Shown one piece after another: positions 34,081 through 46,210 of a DNA stretch of 64,000 bases (position 1 is the stretch's first letter; each line of letters starts with the position of its first letter). Position numbers and translations under genes: made by a program. The notes beneath the pieces were generated by a model. That model searched no databases, was not told the origin of the DNA, and saw only the letters and a list, made by a program, of their open reading frames with translations. This DNA is from Plantago major (taxonomy: Eukaryota > Streptophyta > Magnoliopsida > Lamiales > Plantaginaceae): assembly GCA_026545765.1 (NCBI GenBank), contig CM048841.1, positions 99,405,352 to 99,469,351 on the forward strand, written 5' to 3'.

Positions 34081-35316
34081 CGCGGTTGTCCCGAAGGCAG
34101 GTGACGAGCTTCATTTCTATCTCAGCGTTCATCTTTGTTCCGATCCGAGTTATCTTCTCTGGGTCTCCCTCAATCAATTGAACTTCTTTTAAGACTTCAT
34201 GGGGCTCTATCCTTGCAGTCTTAGGGAACTTCTCCTTGAGTGTCCCAGCCCCAATCTCCTCCTTCACTGGGGTAAGAGGCGCAGGGGGAGGGCTCCTAGG
34301 TCTTTTGGCAACCGAAAGAACGGGTGCTGAGGCTCCTCTGGTTGACATGATGTAACACTCCCATGCTTCCCTAACATTGCCCACTTCTTCGCCACACCAT
34401 TTGGGGTAGGGAATTTCATCCTATTGTGTAGGGGAGATGCAACTACTGTGAATTGGTTGAGTCCTGGGTGCCCCAAGATCACGTTATAGTCGAACGTGCT
34501 GTCGACCACCACAAAGAGGATCGTCTCAGTCACTCTTGTCGGGAATGCTCCCATAGAGACTTGTAGGGGTATACTTCCAATGGGGTAAACTATAGAGCCC
34601 CCGAATCCAACTAAGGAGGTGTATACTCGCCCGTATTGAATATTGCCCAAGTGCATTTATTCCACAGTTCTCATGGAGATGACGTTGGAGGAACTTCCTG
34701 TGTTAACAAGTACTTTGTTGACTTTATAAGTGGCGATGACTAGAGAGACGACCAAAGGAACATCAGGGTCTTTAAGATCTCCTCCACCTGACGTTGGTGG
34801 GGGAATCTCACTATCATCAAAAGTGATGGCATTTGTTCCTTTCAGAGCCAGTGGAGCATAGGTTCTATCATTGTTCCTCAGATGTTGTGCTGTCCTTTCC
34901 CTTGCGTTGCGGCTGTCTCCTCCAGCTGGGCCGCCTGCTACGGCATTGATAACTCCGCTGTAGGGAAGGTTCTCCATTCCCACATCTTCAGGGTGCCCGT
35001 GGTACCTTTGGGCATGGTGGGGTGGAATTTCTGTAGGAGGTGGCGGTAAGGATCCTGTTGGAGGTTCCAAATCATGCTCCTCCCTTCTTTGTTCATTTCT
35101 CTGGTGCCTGGAGGGCTCTTCTTCGTACACTGGTTCTTTCAACTTTCCGGTCCTTATCAACCCTTCTATTTCTGTTTTCAACTTAATACAGTCTTCGATT
35201 GAGTGGCCTTTGTGTTTGTGAAACCTACAGTATTCCTTTGAGGCTTTGTTCCTCTTACTGCTCCTTGTAGGTTTTGGCCATTGTATGTCTAAGTTTTTCT
35301 CGACAATAGAGGCCAA
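34055..35316 (-). pseudogene. Gag 3' end and protease of element C
   Basis: Frames 35316-34657, 34656-34264 and 34384-34055. The first has the gag zinc-knuckle-like YCRFHKHKGHSIEDC. The protease active-site segment reads VLVNTGSSSNVIS: the catalytic aspartate is Asn (AAC, minus strand of 34702-34704), whereas element B has DTGSSSN. The substitution is a single G-to-A change and should inactivate the enzyme. The flap-partner NVILGHPGLNQF is present. Confidence 0.85.
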
Positions 35317-35520
35317 GATGTCGGATCTTGCTCTATTGAGGTGAGTATACCCAGCATATCTTATTGGAGGGGTTCTAACCCTACGGAACTCCCTCTTGTC
35401 TCTGAATTCCTTCTTCTATTCAAACTTTCCAGGTCGGGGGGGGGGGGTCTTGTTTTTCATTGGTTCTTTCCCCTTTCTGGCCCCGGATCTTATTGGAACA
35501 TTTCTTCGGTACTCCTCACC

Positions 35521-36702
35521 TTACAAGACTCCTTCAAAGATATCTTCCAAGTATTTTTCGGTTGTTATTTCTTCATTGGAAAGCTTCCTTCTGAGATCGT
35601 CGTTGTAAGTGTTAGCATACAGGTGTCGAACTCGCTCTTTGATGCTGTGAGGTTCGACCTGGCGCAATTCGGCATTGAAATGGTCAAGGACGGTTCTAAG
35701 ATCCTCATGCTCTTTCTGGATTACCCCTGCCAAGTGCTCCACTGATCTCTTTCTCTTCTTTACCTTCTCAAACCTTTTCAGGAAGAGAGAAGCGATATCC
35801 GCATAAGACTTGATGGAGCCACTGGCCAAAGAGGTCCACTAATCCATTGCATCTCCAAAGAGAGTGCTGGAGAAGTTAAGAGCCTTCATGTTGTCATTTA
35901 GGCCGTTGGTCTCCATCTTGCTTTCATACCTAGTGAGGTGACCCACGGGGCAAGTATCTCCATAATAGTGCTCAAGATTTGGGATAGTGGAGTCAGGGTG
36001 CTTCCTTTCCCTTCTTATCTCATCACATAAAGGGTTGGGAGATCTAAGAGTCACATTCTCATGTGCTTTCACCATCCTACTCAAAGTTGCGATTTGGGTT
36101 TCCAAGGCCTTATGTTGGACATAGATCTGCTCAGCGGTTAGCCTCTCGCACGTCCTTGGGTTGATTGCCACTTATGGAGGAAGATCATCAATGGGAACTA
36201 TCGAGATGCTTTCTGCCACATGGTCTCTTGGTCCATGTTGATGAGCCCCACATCGGCTAGTTCCAGCTTCATCTGCTCGTGGTCTTGCCGGGCTCCTTTC
36301 CCGGTGTTCCTGACAAGCAGCGGCTCTCCTATTGAGGAGGTTCCTTAGATCCTCCGGTTGGGCTGGTTCCCCTAACCTTTGTTGGATTGGACGATGCTCA
36401 TTTCTCGATTGTGCGGGTTCAACTTGTCTTTTGATTGCCAAAGGAGGAGTAGGTTGAGGAGGCTGGAGGTTATTTGATCTAAAGCAACCTTGAATAATAG
36501 TAAGTAAGAGGCCAAACTGGTTCACGCTCATCCCAAACTCACATAGGCGAATAATCTGCATGTTTGGAAGAGTGAAGTTTCTCCCTGGAGGAGGACCATG
36601 TGTTCCTGACGGAGGAGCTTGTCCTTCAACCCCAGGTACTTGAGTCCTTATTGGTGGATCAGCGGCTCTTTCCTCTTCTAAAGAGAGACTAGCGGTGTGG
36701 CC
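35521..36702 (-). pseudogene. Gag of element C, 5'-truncated
   Basis: Frames 36726-36172, 36171-35839 and 35829-35521 cover GHTASLSLEEERA, PPPGRNFTLPN, the PQPTPPLAI linker, LTAEQIYVQHKALETQIATLSRM and the Retrotrans_gag core (ALNFSSTLFGDAMD, SLFLKRFEKVKKRKRSVEHLAG). The first eight residues of the leading frame come from satellite DNA, replacing the basic N-terminus seen in element B. Confidence 0.85.
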
Positions 36703-39700
36703 CCCTTTGAGTTTTATTGAAGACAAGAGGTCTCGGAAATAAGTTTTTAAATCGAGGTCCGATCAACCAAAATAGTTCAATATGTGCGTAGAATAGGTTT
36801 CATGCCACAAACCATATCATGTGAATAAAATTTGACACAAACTAACTCTATCGAGTGTTTCACAAAAAAATCGTGTACTACCCCCTTTGAGTTTTATTGA
36901 AGACAAGAGGTCTCGGAAATACATTTTTAAATCGAGGTTCGATCAACGAAAAAAGTTTAATATGTACGTAGAATAGGTTTCATACCACAAACCATATCAC
37001 GTGAATAAAATTTGACACAAACTAACTCTACCGAGTGTTTCACAAAAAATCGTGTACTACCCCCTTTGAGTTTTATTGAAGAGAAGAGGTATCGGAAATA
37101 CATTTTTAAATCGAGGTTCGATGAACCAAAATAGTTCAATATGTGCGTAGAATAGGTTTCATGCCACAAACCATATCATGTGAATAAAATTTGACACAAA
37201 CTAACTCTATCGAGTGTTTCACAAAAAATCGTGTACTACCCCCTTTGAGTTTTATTGAAGACAAGGGGACTCGGAAATAGGTTTTTAAATCGAGGTTCGA
37301 TCAACCAAAATAGTTCAATATGTGCGTAGAATAGGTTTCATACCACAAACCATATCACGTGAATAAAATTTGACACAAACTAACTCTATCGAGTGTTTCA
37401 CAAAAAATCGTGTACTGCCCCCTTTGAGTTTTATTGAAGACAAGAGGTCTCGGAAATATGTTTTTAAATCGAGGTTCGATCAACCAAAATAGTTCAATAT
37501 GTGCGTAGAATAGGTTTCATACCAAAAACCATATCATGTGAATAAAATTTGACACAAACTAACTCTATCGAGTGTTTCACAAAAAATCGTCTACTACCCC
37601 ATTTGAGTTTTACTGAAGACAAGAGGACTCGGAAATACGTTTTTCAATCGAGGTTCGATCAACCAAAATAGTTCAATATGTGCGTAGAATAGGTTTCATT
37701 CCGCAAACCATATCATGTGAATAAAATTTGACACAAACTAACTCTATCGAGTGTTTCACAAAAAATCGTGTACTACCCCCTTTGAGTTTTATTGAAGACA
37801 AGAGGTCTCGGAAATACATTTTTAAATCGAGGTTCCATCAACCAAAATAGTTCAATATGTGCGTAGAATAGGTTTCATACCACAAACCATATCATGTGAA
37901 TAAAATTTGACACAAACTAACTCTATCGAGTGTTGCGCAAAAAATCGTGTACTACCCCCTTTGAGTTTTACTGAAGACAAGAGGTCTCGGAAATACATTT
38001 TTCAATCGAGGTCCGATCAACCAAAATAGTTCAATATGTGCGTAGAATAGGTTTCATACCACAAACCATATCATGTGAATAAAATTTGACACAAACTAAC
38101 TCTATCGAGTGTTTCACAAAAAATCGTGTACTACCCCTTTGAGTTTTATTGAAGTCAGGAGGTCTCGGAAATACGTTTTTAAATCGAGGTCCGATCAACT
38201 AAAATAGTTCAATATGTGCGTAGCATAGGTTTCATACCACAAACCATATCATGTGAATAAAATTTGACACAAACTAACTCTATCGAGTGTTTCACAAAAA
38301 ATCGTGTACTACCCCTTTGAGTTTTATTGAAGTCAAGAGGTCTCGGAAATACGTTTTTAAATCGAGGTCCGATCAACTAAAATAGTTCAATATGTGCGTA
38401 GCATAGGTTTCATACCACAAACCATATCATGTGAATAAAATTTGAGACAAACTAACTCTATCGAGTGTTTCGAAAAAAATCGTACTACCCACCCTTTGAG
38501 TTTTATTGAAGACAAGAGGTCTCGAAAATCGTTTTTAAATCGAGGTTCCATCAACCAAAATAGTTCAATATAACGTAGAATAGGTTTCATACCACAAACC
38601 ATATCATGTGAATAAAATTTGACACAAACTAACTCTATCGAGTGTTGCGCAAAAAATCGTGTACTACCCCCTTTGAGTTTTACTGAAGACAAGAGGTCTC
38701 GGAAATACGTTTTTCAATCGAGGTCCGATCAACCAAAATAGTTCAATATGTGCGTAGAATAGGTTTCATACCACAAACCATATCACGTGAATAAAATTTG
38801 ACACAAACTAACTCTACCGAGTGTTTCACAAAAAATCGTGTACTACCCCCTTTGAGTTTTATTGAAGAGAAGAGGTCTCGGAAATACATTTTTAAATCGA
38901 GGTTCGATGAACCAAAATAGTTCAATATAATGTAGAATAGGTTTCATACCACAAACCATATGATGTGAATAAAATTTGACACAAACTAACTCTATCGAGT
39001 GTTTCACAAAAAATCGTGTACTACCCCCTTTGAGTTTTATTGAAGACAAGAGGACTCGGAAATAGGTTTTTAAATCGAGGTTCGATCAACCAAAATAGTT
39101 CAATATGTGCGTAGAATAGGTTTCATACCACAAACCATATCACGTGAATAAAATTTGACACAAACTAACTCTATCGAGTGTTTCACAAAAAATCGTGTAC
39201 TGCCCCCTTTGAGTTTTATTGAAGACAAGAGGTCTCGGAAATATGTTTTTAAATCGAGGTTCGATCAACCAAAATAGTTCAATATGTGCGTAGAATAGGT
39301 TTCATACCAAAAACCATATCATGTGAATAAAATTTGACACAAACTAACTCTATCGAGTGTTTCACAAAAAATCGTCTACTACCCCATTTGAGTTTTACTG
39401 AAGACAAGAGGACTCGGAAATATGTTTTTCAATCGAGGTTCGATCAACCAAAATAGTTCAATATGTGCGTAGAATAGGTTTCATTCCGCAAAACATATCA
39501 TGTGAATAAAATTTGACACAAACTAACTCTATCGAGTGTTTCACAAAAAATCGTGTACTACCCTCTTTGAGTTTTATTGAAGACAAGAGGTCTCGGAAAT
39601 ACATTTTTAAATCGAGGTTCCATCAACCAAAATAGTTCAATATGTGCGTAGAATAGGTTTCATACCACAAACCATATCATGTGAATAAAATTTGACACAA

Positions 39701-41461
39701 ACTAACTCTATCGAGTGTTGCGCAAAAAATCGTGTACTACCCCCTTTGAGTTTTACTGAAGACAAGAGGTCTCGGAAATACATTTTTCAATCGAGGTCCG
39801 ATCAACCAAAATAGTTCAATATGTGCGTAGAATAGGTTTCATACCACAAACCATATCATGTGAATAAAATTTGACACAAACTAACTCTATCGAGTGTTTC
39901 ACAAAAAATCGTGTACTACCCCTTTGAGTTTTATTGAAGTCAGGAGGTCTCGGAAATACGTTTTTAAATCGAGGTCCGATCAACTAAAATAGTTCAATAT
40001 GTGCGTAGCATAGGTTTCATACCACAAACCATATCATGTGAATAAAATTTGACACAAACTAACTCTATCGAGTGTTTCACAAAAAATCGTGTACTACCCC
40101 TTTGAGTTTTATTGAAGTCAAGAGGTCTCGGAAATACGTTTTTAAATCGAGGTCCGATCAACTAAAATAGTTCAATATGTGCGTAGCATAGGTTTCATAC
40201 CACAAACCATATCATGTGAATAAAATTTGAGACAAACTAACTCTATCGAGTGTTTCGCAAAAAATCGTGTACTACCCACCCTTTGAGTTTTATTGAAGAC
40301 AAGAGGTCTCGGAAATACGTTTTTAAATCGAGGTTCCATCAACCAAAATAGTTCAATATGTGCGTAGAATAGGTTTCATACCACAAACCATATCATGTGA
40401 ATAAAATTTGACACAAACTAACTCTATCGAGTGTTGCGCAAAAAATCGTGTACTACCCCCTTTGAGTTTTACTGAAGACAAGAGGTCTCGGAAATACGTT
40501 TTTCAATCGAGGTCTGATCAACCAAAATAGTTCAATATGTGCGTAGAATAGGTTTCATACCACAAACCATATCATGTGAATAAAATTTGACACAAACTAA
40601 CTCTATCGAGTGTTTCACAAAAAATCGTGTACTACCCCTTTTAGTTTTATTGAAGTCAAGAGGTCTCGGAAATACGTTTTTAAATCGAGGTCCGATCAAC
40701 TAAAATAGTTCAATATGTGCGTAGCATAGGTTTCATACCGCAAACCATATCATGTGAATAAAATTTGACACAAACTAACTCTATCGAGTGTTTCACAAAA
40801 AATCGTGTACTACCCCCTTTGAGTTTTATTGAAGACAAGAGGTCCCGGATACGTTTTTAAATCGAGGTCCAATCAACCAAAATAGTTCAATATGTGCGTA
40901 GAATAGGTTTCATGCCACAAACCATATCATGTGAATAAAATTTAACACAAACTAACTCTATCGAGTGTTTCACAAAAAATCGTGTACTACCCCCTTTGAG
41001 TTTTATTGAAGACAAGAGGTCTCGGAAATACGTTTTTAAATCGAGGTTCAATCAACAAAAATAGTTCAATATGTGCGTAGAATTGGTTTCATACCACAAA
41101 CCATATCACGTGAATAAAATTTGACACAAACTAATTCTATCGAGTGTTTCACAAAAAATCGTGTACTACCCCTTTTGAGTTTTATTGAAGAGAAGAGGTC
41201 TCGGAAATACGTTTTTAAATCGAGGTTCGATCAACCAAAATAGTTCAATACGTGCGTAGAATAGGTTTCATGCCACAAACCATATCATGTGAATAAAATT
41301 TGACACAAACTAACTCTATCGAGTGTTTCACAAAAAAACTGTGTACTACCCCCTTTGAGTTTTATTGAAGACAAGAGGTCTCGGAAATACGTTTTTAAAT
41401 CGAGGTTCAATCAACAAAAATAGTTCAATATGTGCGTAGAATTGGTTTCATACCACAAACT
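36703..41461. repeat. ~179-bp satellite array, left part (about 26.5 monomers)
   Basis: Head-to-tail monomers of 178-180 bp are marked by CCCCCTTTGAGTTTTATTGA, TCGAGGTTCGATCAACC, GTGCGTAGAATAGG and CTAACTCTATCGAGTGTTT. Monomers differ by a few percent. The array begins inside gag of element C and is interrupted at 41461 by element B. The monomer length is in the range common for plant (peri)centromeric satellites. The minus-strand open frames are spurious. Confidence 0.97.
36980..40550. repeat. Higher-order duplication within the satellite: 10-mer, ~1,785 bp
   Basis: Variant monomers recur in the same order at an offset of 1,785-1,786 bp. Examples are CTACCGAGTG at 37029/38815, TGTACTGCCC at 37411/39196, GAAGTCAGGA at 38151/39936, and ACTACCCACCC at about 38484/40272. 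The match ends at about 40560. Confidence 0.85.
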
Positions 41462-42407
41462 TGTTGATACGGAAATATGTCCAATCCGTCATAAAGGACC
41501 TAGGAGCGAATCCTAAGGCATCCCAAGTCATCCAATGGATCCGAGGAACTTAGGTCCGAGCCAATGGTCCGATCCGGGCAGAACATCTATGGTCTGACCC
41601 ACCCTAAAAGAAAGGGACAAAGGATTAGGACCTGCAAGGCCCAACCCGGAACCATAGGTCCGACCCACCATGGTCCGAGCCTCCCTGGGAAAGGAGCATA
41701 GTGCTAAGTCAGCACCCTCTCCGACCCAAAGACTCCGATACAGATGTTAACTCGGATCCAGCACGACTATCTCATAGACTACCAAGCAAGTGGGCACCAA
41801 AGAGTGAGATGTCCGAACCCATGAGCTCCGAGTCGGAAGAGTTGGACAGACAGGAGAACTTTCTCGGTGTGACCAGTCTGTCGGATCGGACATCCGGACC
41901 GACCCCTCCGAACACGAGATCTCGGACTGTCACATCCCCAAGAACTCTCCCAATAATGACCAAATTACCCCTAAAGCCCAAAATGGCATGGGCTAAAGCT
42001 TCATTATTGGGCTATGGGCCTCATCTTAGCATTGATGGTTCAATCCTAGCCGTACACATGGCGCAATCCTAGCAAGGCCTCCCATCTCAATGGTTGCCTA
42101 TAAATAAGGCACATATCCCAATAAGCAGGAACTTCAAGTAAGTCACTTCGAACAAGTCTTCTCGCTAGTCACATCACGAGCACTATACAGAGTTGATCCT
42201 CAGTCACTCTCGAGTAAAGTCTCATCCCGGTTTGACACTTAGCAAACCGGGCACTAATCCCCCCCCACTCAAGTGTGCAGGTCCTTACCGGAGTAGTTGG
42301 TAGCTGGTTCTTACGCTTCGATCCTCGCCTAGCAAGGAGCCTCTTATCTTGGCACCATTTGGAAGAGTTAAATAAATCTAAGTGATTGTGGAGTTAGACC
42401 CCCAACA
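41462..42407 (+). repeat. 5' LTR of element B (946 bp)
   Basis: Starts TGTTGATACGG, ends ACCCCCAACA, TATA-like box at 42098-42109 (CTATAAATAAGG). The pair with 54953-55904 was aligned by eye. Differences are mostly short losses (for example GAGCCAATGG here against GAGCGATGG at about 55048). Confidence 0.95.
42098..42109 (+). promoter_or_regulatory. LTR TATA box driving element B
   Basis: CTATAAATAAGG, in the expected place about 310 bp before the LTR end. Confidence 0.6.
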
Positions 42408-42410
42408 TTT

Positions 42411-42428
42411 TGGCGCCGTCTGTGGGAA
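42411..42428 (+). other. Primer-binding site, element B
   Basis: TGGCGCCGTCTGTGGGAA lies three bases after the LTR. The first nine bases fit a tRNA-Asp-like 3' end and the rest does not, so the primer tRNA is uncertain. Confidence 0.65.
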
Positions 42429-42458
42429 TCTTTACAAAAAGTCCCGTTCTCTTCAGTA

Positions 42459-44150
42459 ATGGCAAGAACAAGAAGGTCCGCAAGAACCAACGCCACTACC
42501 GTTGGTACGCCAGCTCCTAGACAAAGGGGGAGACCTCCCACCAGAAGAGGAGGAGTAACAAGAGTCTTGACAAGAGAAGTGGCAGACGATCCAAGTGATG
42601 GCCATACCGCCAGTCTTTCTTCTGACGAGGAGAGAGCCACTAATCCACCAGTAAGGGTCCAAACACTTGGGGACGAAGGACAGGTTCCTCCGTCAGGAAC
42701 ACATGGTCCTCCCCCAGGTAGAAACTTTACCCTCCCAAATGGACAGATCATCCGTCCCAGCGAGTTTGGATTGAATGAAAATCAATTTGGCCTCTTACTC
42801 ACCACTATTCAAGGGTGTTTTGGATCAAACAATCTCCAGCCTCCTCAACCCACTCCGCCTTTGGCAATCCCAAGACAAGCTGAACCTGCTCAATCCAGAA
42901 ACGAGCACCGTCCAATCCAACAAAGGCTGGGAGAACAAGCTCAACCAGAAGATCTGAGACATCTTCTCAATAGGAGAGCAGTTGCTTCTCATGAGCAACA
43001 AGGGAGAAATCCAGAAGTGCCGCGAGTAGACGAAGTGGAAGCCGGTCGGCGAGGAGCTCAACAACAAGTGCCTAGAGATCAAATGGCAGAAAGCACCCCA
43101 ATTGTTCCGATCAATGATCTCCCTCCAGATGTAGCCATCAACCCCAGGACCGGTGAAAGACTGACAGCTGAGCAGATCTACCTCCAACAGAAGGCCTTGG
43201 AAACACAAATTGCCACCTTGAGCAGGATGGTCAAAGCACATGAGAAGGTGGTAGTTAAAACTCCCAACCCTCTGTGCGATGAGATCAGAAAAGAAAGAAA
43301 GCGCCCCGATTGTGTTATCCCAAACCTTGAGCACTACTATGGAGATACTTGCCCCGTAGGGCATCTCACTAAATCGAGTAAGATGGAAAGCAATGGACTC
43401 AACGACAACATGAAAGCTCTCAACTTTTCCACCACACTCTTTGGAGAAGCAATGGATTGGTGGACCTCATTACCCAATGGTTCCATCAAATCATATGCGG
43501 ACGTCGCCTCCCTTTTCCTGAAAAGGTTTGAGAAGGCGAAAAGAAGAAAGAGATCAGTTGAGCACCTGGCTGGCATAATCCAGAGAGAGCATGAGGACCT
43601 CAGAACCTTCCTCGACCGCTTCAACGCTGAAGTGCGACAGGTAGAGCCTCATAGTATCAAAGAGCGAGTCCGACACCTCTATGCCAACACTTATAATGAT
43701 GAGCTTAGAAGGAAGCTTTCCAACGAAGAAATCACCACTGAAAAGTACTTGGAAGAAATTTGCGAAGGAGTCTTGTATGGAGAAGATTATCGAAGAAATG
43801 TCCCGATAAGAGCAGGGATCAAGAGGGGAAAAGAACAAGTACGACAGGAATTCCCTTCTCGTCAAGGAAAGTTTGAGCAAAAAAGAGATCTCAGAGACAG
43901 AAAAGAACTTCACAGAGAAAGAACTCCACCCAGAAGGTTTGCCGAGTATACTCGCCTCAACAGACCAAGATCCGACATCTTGGCTTCTATTGTTGAGAAG
44001 GACTTGGATATACAATGGCCTAAACCGATCAAGAGCAGTAAGAAGAGTAAATTCTCTAAAGACTACTGTAGGTTCCACAAACAGAAAGGTCACCCAACTG
44101 AGGATTGCATCCAGTTGAAGACAGAAATTGAAAGGCTAGTGAGAAGTTGA
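42459..44150 (+). CDS. Gag of element B
   Basis: The 563-residue frame has a basic N-terminus (ARTRRSARTN), a Pro-rich linker (about 65-130), a coiled-coil-like segment before the Retrotrans_gag core (about 300-400: ALNFSTTLFGEAMDWWTSL, SLFLKRFEKAKRRKRSVEHL) and the zinc-knuckle-like YCRFHKQKGHPTEDC near the C-terminus. It should form the particle shell and bind RNA. The frame ends at a stop only because a short stretch containing a CCGG site, present in element C, is missing at about 44147. Gag and protease are continuous in C. The start is the first ATG after the PBS. Confidence 0.93.
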   Translation: MARTRRSARTNATTVGTPAPRQRGRPPTRRGGVTRVLTREVADDPSDGHTASLSSDEERATNPPVRVQTLGDEGQVPPSGTHGPPPGRNFTLPNGQIIRPSEFGLNENQFGLLLTTIQGCFGSNNLQPPQPTPPLAIPRQAEPAQSRNEHRPIQQRLGEQAQPEDLRHLLNRRAVASHEQQGRNPEVPRVDEVEAGRRGAQQQVPRDQMAESTPIVPINDLPPDVAINPRTGERLTAEQIYLQQKALETQIATLSRMVKAHEKVVVKTPNPLCDEIRKERKRPDCVIPNLEHYYGDTCPVGHLTKSSKMESNGLNDNMKALNFSTTLFGEAMDWWTSLPNGSIKSYADVASLFLKRFEKAKRRKRSVEHLAGIIQREHEDLRTFLDRFNAEVRQVEPHSIKERVRHLYANTYNDELRRKLSNEEITTEKYLEEICEGVLYGEDYRRNVPIRAGIKRGKEQVRQEFPSRQGKFEQKRDLRDRKELHRERTPPRRFAEYTRLNRPRSDILASIVEKDLDIQWPKPIKSSKKSKFSKDYCRFHKQKGHPTEDCIQLKTEIERLVRS

Positions 44151-45172
44151 AAGAACCACCAGTTGAAGATGAGCCCTCCAGGCATCGAAGGAATGAGCAA
44201 AGAAGAGAGGAGCGTGGTTCTGAACCTCCGACAGGCTCTTTACCACCACCTCCCGCCGAGATCCCACATCGGCAGGCCCAAAGATATCAAGGTTACCGCG
44301 AAGAGACAGAAATGGAGAATCTCCCCTACAGTGGAGTTATCAACGCCATTGCGGGAGGACCAACAGGGGGAGATAGCATAAATGCAAGAGAAAGGACCGC
44401 GCAACACTTAAGAAACAACGACAGGGCTTATGGCCCACCAGCTTTGAAAGGCACAAATGCAATCGCCTTTGACGATAGTGAGATCCCCCCACCAACGTCT
44501 GGCGGAGGAGATCTCAAGGACCCTGATGTCCCTTTGGTTGTTTCTCTAGTGATTGCCACTTACAAAGTCAACAAGGTACTGATCGACACAGGAAGCTCCT
44601 CCAATGTCATATCTAAAAGGGCTGTCGAGCAAATGCACCTGGGGCAAATACAATATGGACGAGTATACACCTCACTGGTAGGTTTTGGAGGGTCTGTAGT
44701 GCGCCCCATTGGAAGCATACCACTGCAAGTCTCTATGGGCACCTTTCCGACAAGGGTGACCAGGACTATTCTCTTCGTAGTAGTTGACAGCGCCTTCGAC
44801 TATAATGTGATCTTGGGCCGCCCGGGACTTAACCAGTTCAGAGCAATTGCCTCACCCCTACACAATAGGGTAAAGTTTCCAACCCCGAATGGCGTAGGGG
44901 AAGAAATGGGCAACATCAGAGAAGCCTGGGAGTGTTACATCATGTCAACCAGAGGAGCCACAGAACCTGTCCTTTCGGTCACCAAGGGCCCTCTTAACCA
45001 TTCTTCCAATACTCTGACACCACCAAAAGAAGAAATCGGTATTGGGTCGCTCAGAGAAAAGTTCCCCAAGACAGCTAGGATAGAATCCCATGAAGCCTTG
45101 AAAGAGGTCCAACTGGTCGAAGGAAATCCCGAGAGAACAACTCGGATTGGAACAGAGATAAAGCGGAAATAG
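44147..45172 (+). CDS. Protease region of element B polyprotein
   Basis: The frame overlaps the gag stop. A variable acidic linker is followed by an aspartic protease with VLIDTGSSSNVIS (catalytic Asp at about 44585), LVGFGG and NVILGRPGLNQF. It would cleave the polyprotein. The start codon used here is not meaningful because the true product is a gag-pol fusion. The frame breaks at 45170, where element C has CGCTGA and B has GCGGA. Confidence 0.88.
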   Translation: MKEPPVEDEPSRHRRNEQRREERGSEPPTGSLPPPPAEIPHRQAQRYQGYREETEMENLPYSGVINAIAGGPTGGDSINARERTAQHLRNNDRAYGPPALKGTNAIAFDDSEIPPPTSGGGDLKDPDVPLVVSLVIATYKVNKVLIDTGSSSNVISKRAVEQMHLGQIQYGRVYTSLVGFGGSVVRPIGSIPLQVSMGTFPTRVTRTILFVVVDSAFDYNVILGRPGLNQFRAIASPLHNRVKFPTPNGVGEEMGNIREAWECYIMSTRGATEPVLSVTKGPLNHSSNTLTPPKEEIGIGSLREKFPKTARIESHEALKEVQLVEGNPERTTRIGTEIKRK

Positions 45173-46210
45173 AGCAAAAGCTCATCACCTGCCTCCAGGA
45201 CAATCGCGACATCTTTGCTTGGAGCACAGATGACCTCAAGGGGATAGACCCAAGGATCACAGTTCACCGTCTGAACATGGATCCTACGGTCAAGCACATC
45301 CATCAAAAGAGGAAAGATTTTGGGCCAGTTGAGGATGCTATCATAGCAGAGGAGGTTGACAAATTGATAAAAGCAGGTCATATCGAAGAAGTCAGATACT
45401 ACGATTGGGTGCAACGTAGTCCTCGTCGAAAAAGCTCCAGGAAAGTGGAGAATGTGCAATGACTTCACCAGACTCAACAAGTTTTGTCCAAAAGATCCCT
45501 ATCCATTGCCACGCATAGACCAGCTGGTTGATTCCACTGCAGGATGCGCACTTCTAAGCTTCATGGATGCTTACCAAGGCTTTTACCAAATTAGGATGGC
45601 TCAAGAAGACATCAAGAAAACGGCATTCTTTGCGGCCGGAGGAGTCTATTGCTTCAAGGTCATGCCCTTTGGCCTCAAGAATGCGGGAGCTACTTACCAA
45701 CGGCTGGTAAATAAGATGTTCAAGGAAGAATTGGGAAAAACCATGGAAGTCTATGTGGATGACATGCTCGTGAAAAGCAAGACTGAGGAGGAGCACATCG
45801 AACACCTCAACAATTGCTTTTCCATTCTACGGAAGTATGGAATGAAGCTGAACCCTGAAAGTGCACTTTCGGTAAAAGGAAAATTCCTTGGCTACATGGT
45901 CACGTAAAGAGGCATCGGTGCTAACCCGAGAAGATAAAGGCAATCATAGATCTGCCACAGCCCAAGACCATCAATGAAGTTCAGAAGCTTCTAGGAAAGG
46001 TGATGGCGTTGAGCCGTTTTATCTCAAGGTCCGCCGAGAAGAACCTTCCCTTCTTCAAAACCTTACGGAAAGGAAACAAGTTCGAGTGGACAAAGGAGTG
46101 CGAAGAGGCCCTGGAAAACTTGAAAAAGTATCTCCTCTCACTTCTTCATCTAAACCCATGGAGAATGAAACTCTTTATCTCTATTTGGCTACCACCGATG
46201 AAGCAATGAG
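45173..46210 (+). pseudogene. Reverse transcriptase of element B, frame-broken
   Basis: Pieces at 45277-45462 (LNMDPTVKHIHQKRKDF...), 45452-45907 (MCNDFTRLNKFCPKD, FMDAYQGFYQI, YVDD at 45752-45763) and 46000-46209 (ALSRFISRSAEKNLPFF). Breaks are at about 45415 (C has TCTGTAATG where B has TGCAACG), at a TAA at 45905-45907, at about 45930 and at about 46150. The catalytic motifs are all present. Confidence 0.88.

Larger units (their letters stand above)
27467..36702 (-). mobile_element. Tat-like Ty3/gypsy retrotransposon C, decayed, LTRs missing
   Basis: On the minus strand this holds gag, protease, RT, RNase H, second RNase H and integrase (36702-30751), a spacer, and a broken antisense gene on the plus strand. 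Its coding parts align with A and B but are clearly more diverged. The 5' LTR, PBS and first ~50 gag codons are replaced by satellite at 36703. The 3' LTR and first exons of the antisense gene are missing at 27467. Confidence 0.9.

Noticed and set aside
36957-39049. Repeated minus-strand open frames starting MSSIKLKGGSTRFF in the satellite
   Set aside because: They recur once per monomer and break because 179 is not a multiple of three. This is satellite sequence, not a protein family.
36703-41461. Regularly spaced repeats resembling a CRISPR-like array
   Set aside because: The repeats are contiguous 179-bp monomers without unique spacers, in a plant genome.
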